DNA of 64,000 bases from the NCBI RefSeq assembly GCF_011761945.1, contig NZ_JAASQV010000004.1, positions 62,001 to 126,000 on the forward strand. Reading direction: 5' to 3'. Shown here one piece after another: positions 55,329-64,000 of the stretch. Source of the stretch: Sphingomonas leidyi (lineage in GTDB: Bacteria > Pseudomonadota > Alphaproteobacteria > Sphingomonadales > Sphingomonadaceae). Positions within the stretch are counted from its first letter, which is position 1. Every line of letters starts with the position of its first letter. A program made the translations under genes and the position numbers. The notes beneath the pieces were generated by a model, which saw only the letters and a list, made by a program, of their open reading frames with translations, had not been told where the DNA came from and made no database searches.

Positions 55329-56521
55329 GGCGCGCCGCCCTGCTCCTGCTCGCCCTCGCCGCCGCCCCGGCCGCGGCGCAGGATCGCGGCTTCGACAAGG
55401 CAGTGGCCGATTTCCGCGCCCTCCACCGCGCCGAAGTCGCCAAGGCCGGGATCGCCGGCAGCAGCTTCTACCTGATCCGCGACGGCCGCACGATCGTTGC
55501 CGACCATCTCGGCGAGCAGGATGCCGAGGCGCATGTGCCGGTGGATGCGCGGACCATCTATCACTGGGCGTCGATCACCAAGACGATGACCGGCATCGCG
55601 ATCCTGCAGCTGCGCGATCGCGGGCTGCTGAAGCTGGACGATCCGATCATCCGCTACGTGCCCGAGCTCGCCGGCGTTCACGATCCCTTCGGCGATCCTG
55701 CCGAGATCACCATCCGCCAGTTGATGAGCCACAGCGCCGGCTTCCGGAACGGCACCTGGCCGTGGCGCGACAAGGCATGGCAGCCCTTCGAGCCGCCTGG
55801 CTGGAAGCAGCTGGAGGCCATGATCCCCTACACCGAGCTACAGTTCAAACCGGGCAGCAGGTTCGGCTATTCCAACCCCGGCATCGTCTATCTCGGTCAG
55901 GTGATCGAGCGGCTCTCGGGCGAGGATTTCGAAGTCTATGTCGACAAGAACATCCTGCGCCCGCTCGACATGCGATCGAGCTATTTCGACCGCACCCCGC
56001 CCTATCTCCTGCCCCACCGCGCCCACAGCTATTATATCCGCGACGGCAAGCGCGTGCCCGCCCCGTTCGACGTCGATACCGGCGTGACCGTCTCGAACGG
56101 AGGGCTCAACGCCCCGCTGCCGGACATGGCGAAATATGTCGCCTTCCTGCTCGGCGACCCGAAGCGCGGCGCCGAGTACGACCTCGTCCTCAAGCGGGCC
56201 TCGCTCGAGGAGATGTGGCGGCCGGTGATCGGCGCGGGCGAGGACTTCACCCAGGGCCGGATGGCGCCGACCACCTGGAGCGGCCTGTCCTTCTTCCTCG
56301 ACCGGACCGACGGCATCCGCATCGTCGGGCACAATGGCGACCAGAACGGCTTCCGCGCCTATCTGAGCCTGTGCCCCGACCAGCACATGGGCACCCTGCT
56401 CGCCTTCAACACCGAGACGCGCGGCGTCGAGAACGATCCCGGCAACCGGAACATGCCGGAATCGCGCATCGCGCTGGCGACCGACAATCTGTGCAAGGCG
56501 GCGGCCCGGCCCGGAAAGTGA
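55325..56521 (+). CDS. Secreted beta-lactamase-fold serine hydrolase
   Basis: A 398-residue exported protein (signal AALLLLALAAAPAAAQ) of the class C beta-lactamase/DD-peptidase/esterase superfamily. The SxxK motif is SITK with Ser83 and Lys86, the YxN motif is YSN in RFGYSNPG, and the third motif is likely VGHNG near the C-terminus. It is coupled to the acylase gene by ATGA overlap, so both products probably act on one substrate class. D-peptidase, esterase or lactamase are all possible. Confidence 0.9.
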   Translation: MRRAALLLLALAAAPAAAQDRGFDKAVADFRALHRAEVAKAGIAGSSFYLIRDGRTIVADHLGEQDAEAHVPVDARTIYHWASITKTMTGIAILQLRDRGLLKLDDPIIRYVPELAGVHDPFGDPAEITIRQLMSHSAGFRNGTWPWRDKAWQPFEPPGWKQLEAMIPYTELQFKPGSRFGYSNPGIVYLGQVIERLSGEDFEVYVDKNILRPLDMRSSYFDRTPPYLLPHRAHSYYIRDGKRVPAPFDVDTGVTVSNGGLNAPLPDMAKYVAFLLGDPKRGAEYDLVLKRASLEEMWRPVIGAGEDFTQGRMAPTTWSGLSFFLDRTDGIRIVGHNGDQNGFRAYLSLCPDQHMGTLLAFNTETRGVENDPGNRNMPESRIALATDNLCKAAARPGK

Positions 56522-58063
56522 TCAGCGCGCGCGGAGCAGCCGCCCGCTCTTCCCAACGCGCGCGCCGCCCTCATAGGCGGGCTTCCCATTGACCATGACC
56601 AGGTCGAACCCCTCGGCCCTGGCAAAGGGATCGACATAAGTGGAGCGCGCCTTCACCTTCGCCGGATCGAACAGGATCAGGTCTGCCTTCGCCCCGGCGC
56701 GGATCATGCCGCGATCGCCCAGGCGCAGGATATGCGCCGGATAGCCGGTGCCCTTGCGGACCATCTCCTCGATCGTGAGCTTGCGATCGCGCACCACATA
56801 TTCCTCGACCAGCTTGGCATAGGTGCCGGTCGCGCGCGGATGGCGCATGCCCGGGCCGCCATCGGTGGAGAAGGCGACATGGGGATCGACCAGCAGCACG
56901 TCCTGCAACGCCTTGTCCTGCGTGAAATGCGCCCCTGATCCGCTCTGCGGGCCGATCCTGATCAGGAAATCGGCATAATGCAGCCCGGCTTCCCCCGCCG
57001 CCTGGGCCAGCGTCTTGCCGGCATAGGGCTTGGTGCCGATCAGCAGCGCCTCGGGCCCGCCGCGGCGGGTCATGCGCTGCACCAGATAGTCGCGCAGTTC
57101 CTGCCGCCGCTCGGCCACCACCTTGGCATAGTCGGTCGGCGGCAGCGCCCATTTGGGAAAGAGGATCGCGATGCCGGTATAGCCGGCCTCGTACGGATAT
57201 TGGTCGGCGGTCAGGTCGATCCCCCGGCGGCGCTTCTCGGCCAGATAGGCGAGCAGCTCGCGCGCCCGCGCCTCGCCCTTGCCGAAGACGACCTTGAGGT
57301 GCGAGATGTGCGGCCGCGCCGGCAGCGAGGAAGCGATCAGCTCGTCGATCGAGGCCTTGATATCCTCGTCATTCTCCGAGCGCATATGGCTCATCACCAC
57401 GCCGCCGTACCGCGCCACCACCTTGCCGAGATTGGTCAGTTCGGGCGTCTCCGAATAGATGCCCGGCACATATTCCAGGCCATAGGACAGGCCGAACGCC
57501 CCCGCCTTCAGCTCGGCGTCGAGCTGCGCCGCCATCCGCGCGAGCCCGGCGGCATCGGGGCGGCGGACCGAATCCGGCACGCCCGCCGCGCGCCGCAGCG
57601 TGCCATGGCTGGAGAGCAGCGCGACATTGAGGTCGATCGCCGCCCGATCGACGGCCGCCATCCAGCTGCGCGGATCCAGGTCCTTGCCCAGCCGGGGGCC
57701 GCTGCCGTCCTGGCCGAGCGTGATCGTGGTGACGCCCATCGCGAGAAAGGCCTCGTAGCTCTCGTCGAGCGGGTCGCCATGGCTGTGCATGTCGATGAAG
57801 CCCGGCGCGAGCACCCGCCCCTCGCCGGCGACGATCCGCATCGCCCCGCCCGCGGCCGAGGGCGCCGAAACCTCGACGATCCGGTCGCCGGCGACCAGCA
57901 CATTGGCCAGGCGCGGCGCGGCGCCCGTCCCGTCGACGAGAAGCACTTCGCGGAACAGGATCTCGGGCTCGGCCGCCAGCGCGATCAGGCCGGGCCAGCT
58001 CGCCAGCCCGCCGGCCGCCACCGCCCCGCCAATGGCCTGTCGCCGTGTCAACCGCTGGGTCAT
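56522..58063 (-). CDS. N-acyl-D-amino-acid deacylase / D-aminoacylase-type amidohydrolase
   Basis: A 513-residue exported amidohydrolase with a Tat signal (TRRQAIGGAVAAGGLAS). Metal-site motifs are DMHSHGD, SHMRSEND, ISHLKVVFGKG and STDGGPG, in the order usual for D-aminoacylases. LEYVPGIYSE is another family segment. It converges on the serine hydrolase with adjacent stop codons. Together with the acylase and the serine hydrolase it suggests breakdown of N-acylated or D-configured compounds. Confidence 0.9.
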   Translation of the reverse strand: MTQRLTRRQAIGGAVAAGGLASWPGLIALAAEPEILFREVLLVDGTGAAPRLANVLVAGDRIVEVSAPSAAGGAMRIVAGEGRVLAPGFIDMHSHGDPLDESYEAFLAMGVTTITLGQDGSGPRLGKDLDPRSWMAAVDRAAIDLNVALLSSHGTLRRAAGVPDSVRRPDAAGLARMAAQLDAELKAGAFGLSYGLEYVPGIYSETPELTNLGKVVARYGGVVMSHMRSENDEDIKASIDELIASSLPARPHISHLKVVFGKGEARARELLAYLAEKRRRGIDLTADQYPYEAGYTGIAILFPKWALPPTDYAKVVAERRQELRDYLVQRMTRRGGPEALLIGTKPYAGKTLAQAAGEAGLHYADFLIRIGPQSGSGAHFTQDKALQDVLLVDPHVAFSTDGGPGMRHPRATGTYAKLVEEYVVRDRKLTIEEMVRKGTGYPAHILRLGDRGMIRAGAKADLILFDPAKVKARSTYVDPFARAEGFDLVMVNGKPAYEGGARVGKSGRLLRAR

Positions 58064-58332
58064 CCCGCTCCCCCGTTATTGTCTTGCCCGGCAGGACTAT
58101 GCGCGGAAGGAGAGCGAAGGCGAATCCCTAAAAATGATTAACCTCATTGCTTCCGCGCATGGGAAGCGGGGATGGGAGCGGAACCCGATCGAGGTCTGAC
58201 CCAGCCAGTCGCCTGCCCGCGCTTCCAAAGGGGGCCGAAGCCAATTTGCCGTCCCCTATCGATGGTCAAATCGGTCCGGATCGGGACTCGCCTTGGCCAC
58301 GTATCGCCACTAGACCTCGCCACGTGCTGCAG

Positions 58333-59364
58333 ATGACTTCGCTCCCCGCTTCCGCCCGCCCGCGCGCCCTTGCCCATTGGCTGTTCGCCGTCGCGGCGCT
58401 GATCGTGCTGATGGTGGTGATCGGCGGCATCACCCGCCTCACGGAATCGGGCCTGTCGATCACCGAATGGAAGCCGCTGTCGGGCGCGATCCCGCCGCTC
58501 ACCGATGCGCAGTGGCAAGCCGAGTTCGCCCATTACCGGCAGATCGGCCAATATGAGCAGCTGAACCGCGGCATGACGCTGGCCGAGTTCAAGAACATCT
58601 TCTTCTGGGAATATCTCCACCGGCTGCTCGGCCGCGTCATCGGGCTCGCCTTCTTCCTGCCCCTGGTCTGGTTCGCTGTCCGGCGCGCGATTCCGCAAGG
58701 CTATGGCTGGCGGCTGACCGCGCTGCTCGCGCTGGGCGGGCTGCAGGGCGCGCTCGGCTGGTGGATGGTCCAGTCCGGGCTCAACAAGACCAGCACCGCA
58801 GTGGATCATTTCTGGCTCGCCGCGCACCTGCTCACCGCGCTGTTCACCCTGGGCGGCATCGTCTGGACCGCGCTCGACCTGCTGGCGCTCGCCCGCAACC
58901 CGATGGCACCTCCCGCCCGGCTGACCGGCCTCGCCACCGGCGTGCTGCTCGTGCTGTTCGTCCAGCTCTTCTACGGCGCGCTGGTCGCCGGGCTCGATGC
59001 CGGGCTGGTGACCGACCAATGGCCGCTGATGAACGGCCATTTCTTCCCGGGCGTCAGCCAGACGGGCCAGAGCCTCGGCCATGTCCTCTTCTCCGATCCG
59101 GCGGTGGTGCACTTCATCCATCGCTGGTGGGCCTGGGTGGCGGTGGCGGGGCTGATCCTGCTCGCGCGCAAGGTGCGCGCCACGAGCCGCCCCGCCTCGA
59201 TCGCGATCCACAGCGCCTTCGGCACCCAGATCCTGCTCGGCATCGCCACGGTGATGGCCGGGGTGCCGATCTGGCTCGCCGCGTTCCACCAGCTCACCGG
59301 CGCGCTGGTGGTGATCGCCACCGTCTGGGGCGCGCATGTCGCCGGCGCCCGGGCTGCCGCTTGA
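58333..59364 (+). CDS. ctaA: Heme A synthase (COX15/CtaA family)
   Basis: A 343-residue membrane protein with about eight helices converting heme O to heme A for cytochrome oxidase. The first helix is followed by GGITRLTESGLSITEWKPLSG. Conserved His residues lie in EYLHRLLGR, VDHFWLAAHL, VVHFIHRWWAW and AAFHQLTGA. The start is placed at ATG 58333, matching the family N-terminus; upstream frame to 58147 is unlike the family. Its stop overlaps cutA (TTGA). Confidence 0.93.
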   Translation: MTSLPASARPRALAHWLFAVAALIVLMVVIGGITRLTESGLSITEWKPLSGAIPPLTDAQWQAEFAHYRQIGQYEQLNRGMTLAEFKNIFFWEYLHRLLGRVIGLAFFLPLVWFAVRRAIPQGYGWRLTALLALGGLQGALGWWMVQSGLNKTSTAVDHFWLAAHLLTALFTLGGIVWTALDLLALARNPMAPPARLTGLATGVLLVLFVQLFYGALVAGLDAGLVTDQWPLMNGHFFPGVSQTGQSLGHVLFSDPAVVHFIHRWWAWVAVAGLILLARKVRATSRPASIAIHSAFGTQILLGIATVMAGVPIWLAAFHQLTGALVVIATVWGAHVAGARAAA

Positions 59365-59675
59365 GCGAGCTCGCGCTCTTCTACGTGACCTTCGCCACTC
59401 GCGCGGATGCCGAGCGGGTGGCGGAAGCCGTGCTCGACGAGCATCTCGCCGCCTGCGCCAACATCCTCGCCCCCTGCACGTCGCTCTATCTGTGGCACGG
59501 AGCGCTGGAGAGAGCGGAGGAAGTGCCGGTGCTGTTCAAGACGCGCCCGATGCTCGCCACGCGCCTGCGCGATCGGATCGCCGCGCTCCATCCCTATGAA
59601 CTGCCGGTGATTGAGAGCTGGACCGCCACTGCCAGCGAGCAGGTGGCCGCCTGGGTGGCAGGCGAGACGCGCTGA
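59361..59675 (+). CDS. cutA: CutA divalent-cation-tolerance protein
   Basis: A 104-residue protein of the trimeric CutA1 family. Signature parts are FYVTFATRADAERVAEAVLDEHLAACANI and SLYLWHGALERAEEVPVLFKTRP. The start is TTG at 59361, overlapping the ctaA stop, and the stop overlaps the next ATG by one base. CutA proteins bind copper, but the precise role is unsettled. Confidence 0.9.
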   Translation: MSELALFYVTFATRADAERVAEAVLDEHLAACANILAPCTSLYLWHGALERAEEVPVLFKTRPMLATRLRDRIAALHPYELPVIESWTATASEQVAAWVAGETR

Positions 59676-60433
59676 TGCTGCTTGCGGCGATCATCCTCCA
59701 GGCCAGCACGGCCACCTTCGCCCCGCCGCTGGATGCGCCGAGGCGCGTGGTGACCGAACGCCGCGACGGCGCCCGCACCTATCGCATGGAGCGCGATGTC
59801 CGCTTCGCGCGCGTGGACAAGGGCTATCGCGCCGAAGTGACGCTGCGCGCCGGCATCGGCGAAACCCCGGACAGCAGCGGCGCTGCCTATGAAGCCGGGT
59901 TCGAGGCATTTGCCGGCAGCACGATCGTCTTCCATCTCGATCCGCGGGGCGCCGTCGTCGCGATCGACGACATGCCGGCGCTGTGGGAGCGCTTCTGCCG
60001 GCGTGTCGCCGAAGTGGCCGCCGCCCGGCATGCCCTGGCGCCGGCGGAACGCGAGAAGCTCGCCGCGCGCATCGCGGCCCCGCTCCGCGCGCTGCCGGTC
60101 GAACGCCGGCGCGCGATGCTCGCCTCGCTCGTGGTGGCGGTGATTGCGGACGAGGCGACAACCCCCGGCAGCGCGCCGGTCCGCCTGCCCGGCCAATCGG
60201 CCTATGGCGGCACGATAGCGCTCGAGGGGCGGCGTACCGTCGTCGCCCTGCCCGACGGCCTGCTCCGCAGCACCGTCCGCGCCGATGCGGCCGACGTGGC
60301 GTTCGAGCGCGTGACCGACATGGATCCCCGCACCGGGCTGATCACCCGCAACAGCAAGACGCTGCGCATCCGGGCGGGCGGCCTGGAGAAGGTCAGCGTC
60401 ACATTGCTCACCGTGGAACGGGCCGCCGATTAG
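59675..60433 (+). CDS. Hypothetical exported protein
   Basis: A 252-residue protein with a short signal-like N-terminus (MLLAAIILQASTATFA) and a mixed alpha/beta, Ala/Arg-rich remainder. No family is recognised and no catalytic motif stands out. It is translationally coupled to cutA (TGATG). The ctaA-cutA-orf run suggests a single transcript. Confidence 0.75.
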   Translation: MLLAAIILQASTATFAPPLDAPRRVVTERRDGARTYRMERDVRFARVDKGYRAEVTLRAGIGETPDSSGAAYEAGFEAFAGSTIVFHLDPRGAVVAIDDMPALWERFCRRVAEVAAARHALAPAEREKLAARIAAPLRALPVERRRAMLASLVVAVIADEATTPGSAPVRLPGQSAYGGTIALEGRRTVVALPDGLLRSTVRADAADVAFERVTDMDPRTGLITRNSKTLRIRAGGLEKVSVTLLTVERAAD

Positions 60434-60474
60434 GCCATGGTATCCCAGTACCCGTCAGCAAACCCGCGCTTTTC

Positions 60475-60506
60475 TTGACTTTCTCCGCGCGAATCGTCAG
60501 AGGGCC
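60475..60506 (+). promoter_or_regulatory. Possible promoter of rplM-rpsI
   Basis: TTGACT at 60475-60480 is a good -35 match 87 bases before the rplM ATG. The -10 region 17-18 bases downstream has no strong TATAAT match, as is common in high-G+C alphaproteobacteria. This is a weak call. Confidence 0.35.
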
Positions 60507-60566
60507 ATCAACCGCGCTGCCCGGAAGGGTGGCGCGCTTGCGTTTCATACTCGAAAGGTCTCGCCC

Positions 60567-61046
60567 ATGAAGGCGCTGATGAAGACCACCAAGTCGGCCA
60601 AGCCGGCCGAGGTGGAGAAGAAGTGGCACATCGTCGATGCCGACGGCCTGATCGTCGGCCGCGCTGCCGTCGTGATCGCCAACGTCCTGCGCGGCAAGCA
60701 CAAGACGAGCTTCACCCCGCACGTCGATTGCGGTGACAATGTCATCGTCATCAACGCGGACAAGATCCGGTTCACCGGCAAGAAGCTGGCCCAGAAGGTG
60801 TACTACAAGCACACCGGCTATGCGGGCGGCATCAAGGGGATCACCGCGGGCAAGGTGCTCGAGGGTCGTTTCCCGGAGCGCGTGCTCGAAAAGGCCGTGG
60901 AGCGCATGATCCCGCGCGGTCCGCTGGGCCGCCAGCAGATGCGCAACCTGCGCATCTACAACGGTGCTGAGCATCCCCACGAAGCGCAGAACCCCGAGGT
61001 CCTCGACATCGCCGGCATGAGCCGCAAGAACAAGGTGGGCGCATAA
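60567..61046 (+). CDS. rplM: Ribosomal protein L13
   Basis: A 159-residue large-subunit protein. KKWHIVDADGLIVGRAAVVIANVLRGK and VYYKHTGYAGGIK and MIPRGPLGRQQMRNLRIY are L13 signatures. The stop overlaps the rpsI start by one base (TAATG), the universal L13-S9 pair. Confidence 0.98.
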   Translation: MKALMKTTKSAKPAEVEKKWHIVDADGLIVGRAAVVIANVLRGKHKTSFTPHVDCGDNVIVINADKIRFTGKKLAQKVYYKHTGYAGGIKGITAGKVLEGRFPERVLEKAVERMIPRGPLGRQQMRNLRIYNGAEHPHEAQNPEVLDIAGMSRKNKVGA

Positions 61047-61603
61047 TGTCCGACAACCGCCAGTCCCTTTCCGATCTCGGCGCCATCGCCGCCGGCGAGC
61101 AGGCCGTGGCCACCGAGGCCCAGGCTTCGGCCGACACCCGCGCCGAGGCGTATCTCGCCGGCCAGCTCGACGCACCGTCTACCCCGGCCGTGCTGCGCCA
61201 GCAGGAGCTCGACAAGTTCGGCCGCGCCTATGCGACCGGCCGCCGCAAGGATGCCGTCGCCCGCGTGTGGCTGAAGCCGGGCACCGGCAAGATCACGATC
61301 AACGGTCGCGATCAGGAAGTCTATTTCGCGCGCCCGACGCTGCGTCTCGTCATCAACCAGGTGTTCGGCATCACCGAGCGCGAGGGCCAGTATGACGTCG
61401 TCTGCACCGTCAAGGGTGGCGGCCTTTCGGGCCAGGCCGGCGCGGTGAAGCACGGCATCAGCCAGGCGCTCACCAAGTACGAGCCGATCCTGCGCACCCC
61501 GGTGAAGCAGGCCGGCTTCCTGACCCGCGACAGCCGCACGGTCGAGCGCAAGAAGTATGGCCGGGCCAAGGCTCGCCGCAGCTTCCAGTTCTCGAAGCGC
61601 TAA
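61046..61603 (+). CDS. rpsI: Ribosomal protein S9 with N-terminal extension
   Basis: A 185-residue small-subunit protein. The S9 core begins near residue 60 (YATGRRKDAVARVWLKPG) and ends in the invariant KARRSFQFSKR. The first ~55 residues are an acidic, Ala-rich extension absent from E. coli S9 (130 residues). Extended S9 proteins are known in alphaproteobacteria. Confidence 0.97.
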   Translation: MSDNRQSLSDLGAIAAGEQAVATEAQASADTRAEAYLAGQLDAPSTPAVLRQQELDKFGRAYATGRRKDAVARVWLKPGTGKITINGRDQEVYFARPTLRLVINQVFGITEREGQYDVVCTVKGGGLSGQAGAVKHGISQALTKYEPILRTPVKQAGFLTRDSRTVERKKYGRAKARRSFQFSKR

Positions 61604-61627
61604 GCGGTTCTTCACGGAACAACGAAG

Positions 61628-61660
61628 GGGCGGTCCGGCGACGGGCCGCCCTTTTCGTTT
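61628..61660 (+). terminator. Rho-independent terminator of rplM-rpsI
   Basis: A 10-base stem (GGGCGGTCCG / CGGGCCGCCC, one G-U pair) with loop GCGA is followed by TTTTCGTTT, 25 bases after the rpsI stop. This is the clearest terminator of the window. Confidence 0.9.
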
Positions 61661-61694
61661 GTGCGCCGGCCCCGACCGCGGCTAGCCTCGCGCC

Positions 61695-62180
61695 ATGGCG
61701 CTCGACCATCCCGACACGGTCCGCATCCTGGCCTTCCTCGACGAGATCGGGATCCCGGTGTCTCGGGGCAGGATCGAGGGCGAGAGCTTCCTGCCCGGCA
61801 TCGAGGTGCGCAGCGGCGGGCTGGTGCTCGATCCGGCCCGGCCCTTTCACCCCGGCGACCTGCTCCACGAGGCCGGCCATATCGCCGTCACCGACCCCGC
61901 CGACCGCCCGACACTCTGCGAGGTCCGCGACGATCCGGGCGAGGAGATGGCGGCGATCGCCTGGTCCTATGCCGCTGCCCGCGCGGCCGGCATCGATACG
62001 CGCACGCTGTTCCATGCCGATGGCTATCTCGGCGGCGGCGAAGCGCTGGCGGCCGCGTTCGACCGCGGCGCCGGGCCCGGGCCGCCGATGCTGCAATATT
62101 TCGGCATGTCCGCCGAGCCGCACCAGGCCGCCGCGCTGGGCCTCCCCGCCTATCCCCGAATGGCGCGCTGGCTGCGCTAG
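61695..62180 (+). CDS. HEAGH-motif putative metalloprotease-like protein
   Basis: A 161-residue protein with DLLHEAGHIAV around residues 56-66, a zinc-type HExxH motif. A downstream EEMAAIAWSYAA could give the third ligand, in the manner of ImmA/IrrE-type proteins. No export signal is seen. Overall family is not recognised. It converges on the next gene, the two stops sharing a CTAG palindrome. Confidence 0.75.
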   Translation: MALDHPDTVRILAFLDEIGIPVSRGRIEGESFLPGIEVRSGGLVLDPARPFHPGDLLHEAGHIAVTDPADRPTLCEVRDDPGEEMAAIAWSYAAARAAGIDTRTLFHADGYLGGGEALAAAFDRGAGPGPPMLQYFGMSAEPHQAAALGLPAYPRMARWLR

Positions 62181-63784
62181 AGGCGCGCCAGCCAGCCGGT
62201 ATAGTGGACCACCGCGCCGAGCAGCGGCAACGCTACTCTCACCTCGAAGCGGAAGCGCCCGTCCTCCTGCCATTCGCGCGCGGCGATGCGGGGGGCCAGC
62301 AAACGCGGCATCGGCACGCCGAACGCGCTCCAGCGCCGCAGCACCATCCGCAACCCCTTGTCATCCGAGGGGAGGTCGAAGGCGAAGCGCAGCGGGCCGA
62401 AACGCTCCGCGACGCCCTGTCCCGCTTGGCCGAGTTCGCTCGAAAAGGCATGGCCACCGAAATCCCGCGTCCAGCATTCCTTGCCATCCCTGGCGGCGAA
62501 GGCGACGCGGAGCGGATAGCTGCCGCTCGGCGGGAACCCCATCACCCGCCCGACCAGCCAGGCCAGGCCCCTGCCTCGGCGCACCTCGCCCTCTCCCTCC
62601 GCGCCGGCGTCGCCACAAAACGCGTGCATGGCACGCACCTGTTCCGGCAGCCGCGCGAAGCGCGCACCCATGGCCCGCGCGTAGAGCGGATCGACCGCAT
62701 GCTCGCGCACCGCATGGCGGATGGCCAGGCCGACGAAGAGCGGCTCGAACCGGTCGAGCGTCAGCAGCCGGCTCGCATCCTGTGCACCCGGCGGCACGCG
62801 ACCGGCCAGAATGTCCCCGGCGAGCAGTTCGGCCGCCAGCGTGGGAATTTCGGGCCCGTCTCCGCGATCGGCGATCAGCGTCCAGCGCCGGCGGACACCT
62901 GCCCCAACCAGCGTTACCGACATCGCCGATCGGTCGCTCCCGGCCCAGGCGGTGATCCGCTGGAGCTCGTGCAGCCAGGGCGCCGCGCCGCGCAGCGTCC
63001 GGAGCCACCCCCAGCGGACCGGCCAGCTCAGCAGCCACAAGGCGAGCATCTGGAACCCGAGCTCGGTACCGGCACGGAAAGTCGTCGCGGGGCGACCGGG
63101 CAACAGTTCCGGCGCCAGCGACAGGTCCGGCACTTCGGCGAGCGCGATCCAGCGACGGAGCGGGGCCGCCTCTCCTTCGATGGCGAAGCGCTCGCGGCGC
63201 AGGTCCTGCCAGCCGGTCGCCTGCATCCAGCGCTGGCCGCGCCAGACGCGCACCGGCTTGCCGACATAGGAGAGGATCGCGGCCGCCACCGATGGGCCGG
63301 CCACTGCCCGGTTCGAAGCGCTGATGGCGATGTCGATGCGCTCGACCTGCGGCAGTCCCGCCGCCAGGGCACGCACCACGGCGCCGGAAAGCGCCGGCAC
63401 GCTCGAGGCGCCGCTGACGATCGGCACCGCCACCATCGGGCCCTTGTTGAGCGCCGCGATTCCCGTCACGAAATCGCGCGAATCCGCCAGGTCGAGATAG
63501 GGGATGCGCATCGCGATGCACGCCTCGGGCACCGTATAGCCGCTGCCCTGGAACGGTCCCGCCGCATCGATCACCAGGTCGGGCCGTTCGCGCGCCAGCA
63601 CCATGCCGATCCCGTTGGTCCGGTCCGCCACAACGGGTTCGGCGCCGGGATGCCCGGCGCAGAACGCCGCGGCCCTGTCGTGGCTCCGCCCGGCGACCAG
63701 CACCTCATGCCCCGCCGCAAGCAGTCGCCGGCTCAACCGCGCCCCGAACCCGCCATAGCCGCCGATGACGAGGATGCGGCTCAT
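62177..63784 (-). CDS. Saccharopine-dehydrogenase-like protein with DUF4166 tail
   Basis: A 535-residue protein. The N-terminal Rossmann fold opens with SRILVIGGYGGFGARLSRRLL and continues with VIDAAGPFQGSGY, typical of saccharopine-dehydrogenase-like NAD(P) proteins. From about residue 350 the sequence resembles DUF4166 (RAMGARFARLPEQVRAMHAF to the end). ATG 63784 gives the glycine-rich strand at the N-terminus. Its start overlaps the stop of the upstream membrane-protein gene (ATGA). The substrate is unknown. Confidence 0.85.
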   Translation of the reverse strand: MSRILVIGGYGGFGARLSRRLLAAGHEVLVAGRSHDRAAAFCAGHPGAEPVVADRTNGIGMVLARERPDLVIDAAGPFQGSGYTVPEACIAMRIPYLDLADSRDFVTGIAALNKGPMVAVPIVSGASSVPALSGAVVRALAAGLPQVERIDIAISASNRAVAGPSVAAAILSYVGKPVRVWRGQRWMQATGWQDLRRERFAIEGEAAPLRRWIALAEVPDLSLAPELLPGRPATTFRAGTELGFQMLALWLLSWPVRWGWLRTLRGAAPWLHELQRITAWAGSDRSAMSVTLVGAGVRRRWTLIADRGDGPEIPTLAAELLAGDILAGRVPPGAQDASRLLTLDRFEPLFVGLAIRHAVREHAVDPLYARAMGARFARLPEQVRAMHAFCGDAGAEGEGEVRRGRGLAWLVGRVMGFPPSGSYPLRVAFAARDGKECWTRDFGGHAFSSELGQAGQGVAERFGPLRFAFDLPSDDKGLRMVLRRWSAFGVPMPRLLAPRIAAREWQEDGRFRFEVRVALPLLGAVVHYTGWLARL

Positions 63785-63999
63785 TCGGCGCCGTCCGGCA
63801 CCACGATGTCTCCGCCGCGGACCGCGCAAAAGGCCAGCCCGCCGACCAGTCCCGAACCACCGAACCATAATATCGCCGAGAGCAGCGCTCCCAGGTCCGG
63901 CCTGCCACCGAGGCCAAGTAGCGACATTGGTATCGCACCGATCAGAAAGCCGGCCAAACCCGCATTCCACATGCGCAGCGGCCATCGATCAACCAGCAC
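63781..63999 (-). CDS. Membrane protein, possibly cut by the window end
   Basis: About 72 residues can be read to the window edge, with two hydrophobic helices (GLAGFLIGAIPMSLLGLGG and SAILWFGGSGLVGGLAF). The frame is open at the right end, so the true start may lie outside. It is coupled to the saccharopine-dehydrogenase-like gene by a 4-base overlap. Small membrane partners of such proteins are common. Function is unknown. Confidence 0.6.
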   Translation of the reverse strand: MLVDRWPLRMWNAGLAGFLIGAIPMSLLGLGGRPDLGALLSAILWFGGSGLVGGLAFCAVRGGDIVVPDGAE

Positions 64000-64000
64000 C

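Overview
The window looks like chromosomal DNA of a Sphingomonas-type alphaproteobacterium (order Sphingomonadales). This rests on the very high G+C content, four large TonB-dependent outer-membrane receptors, several secreted hydrolases with twin-arginine signals, and ordinary alphaproteobacterial housekeeping genes. No plasmid, phage or IS transposase gene is visible, and the assignment to a genus is inference.

Layout. 1-4.5 kb: a minus-strand two-component system (OmpR-type regulator, histidine kinase) followed by a beta-carbonic anhydrase and a SulP anion transporter. 4.6-4.9 kb: a small secreted protein. 5-13.7 kb: dctB-dctD on the minus strand diverging from dctA, a TonB receptor and an esterase. 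13.7-17.3 kb: a zinc locus on the minus strand (DUF2946-like, ZnuD-like receptor, MerC-like protein, Zur) behind a Zur-type box. 17.8-21.9 kb: a Tat-exported asparaginase-family hydrolase with its TonB receptor. 22.0-33.9 kb: an accessory island made of a 3624-residue RHS/YD-repeat protein with a C-terminal alpha/beta-hydrolase tip, an AT-rich lipoprotein gene directly behind it, and decayed RHS sequence behind that. 34-40.4 kb: a tandem TetR-type regulator, an MFS transporter, a TonB receptor and a secreted PI-PLC-family enzyme. 40.6-50 kb: tRNA-Gln, ilvE, two MarR-type regulators (one fused to GNAT), then a minus-strand run tlyA-tspO-ubiK-ybjN-proC-hemerythrin, then two hydrolases. 49.8-52.7 kb: a second merC-zur pair and dxs. 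53-58 kb: a penicillin-acylase-family enzyme, a beta-lactamase-fold serine hydrolase and a D-aminoacylase-type amidohydrolase. 58.3-64 kb: ctaA-cutA-orf, rplM-rpsI, a HEAGH-motif protein, a saccharopine-dehydrogenase/DUF4166-type protein and a partial membrane-protein gene.

The most interesting part is the RHS island. The tip carries GHSYGG, a following Asp and a late His, as in lipases. The gene directly downstream starts 13 bases past the RHS stop, encodes a predicted lipoprotein and is far more AT-rich than its surroundings. This matches the architecture of polymorphic lipase toxins with periplasmic lipoprotein immunity proteins, and the flanking RHS debris suggests earlier tip replacement. 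No T6SS, PAAR or VgrG gene lies in the window, so the export route is unknown.

Other points of interest are an identical 12-base Zur-box-like sequence in front of the two MerC/Zur modules, a DctD-type regulator whose sigma-54-contacting GAFTGA loop is replaced, a double TetR fusion, and a 15-base perfect inverted repeat in front of the MarR-GNAT gene.
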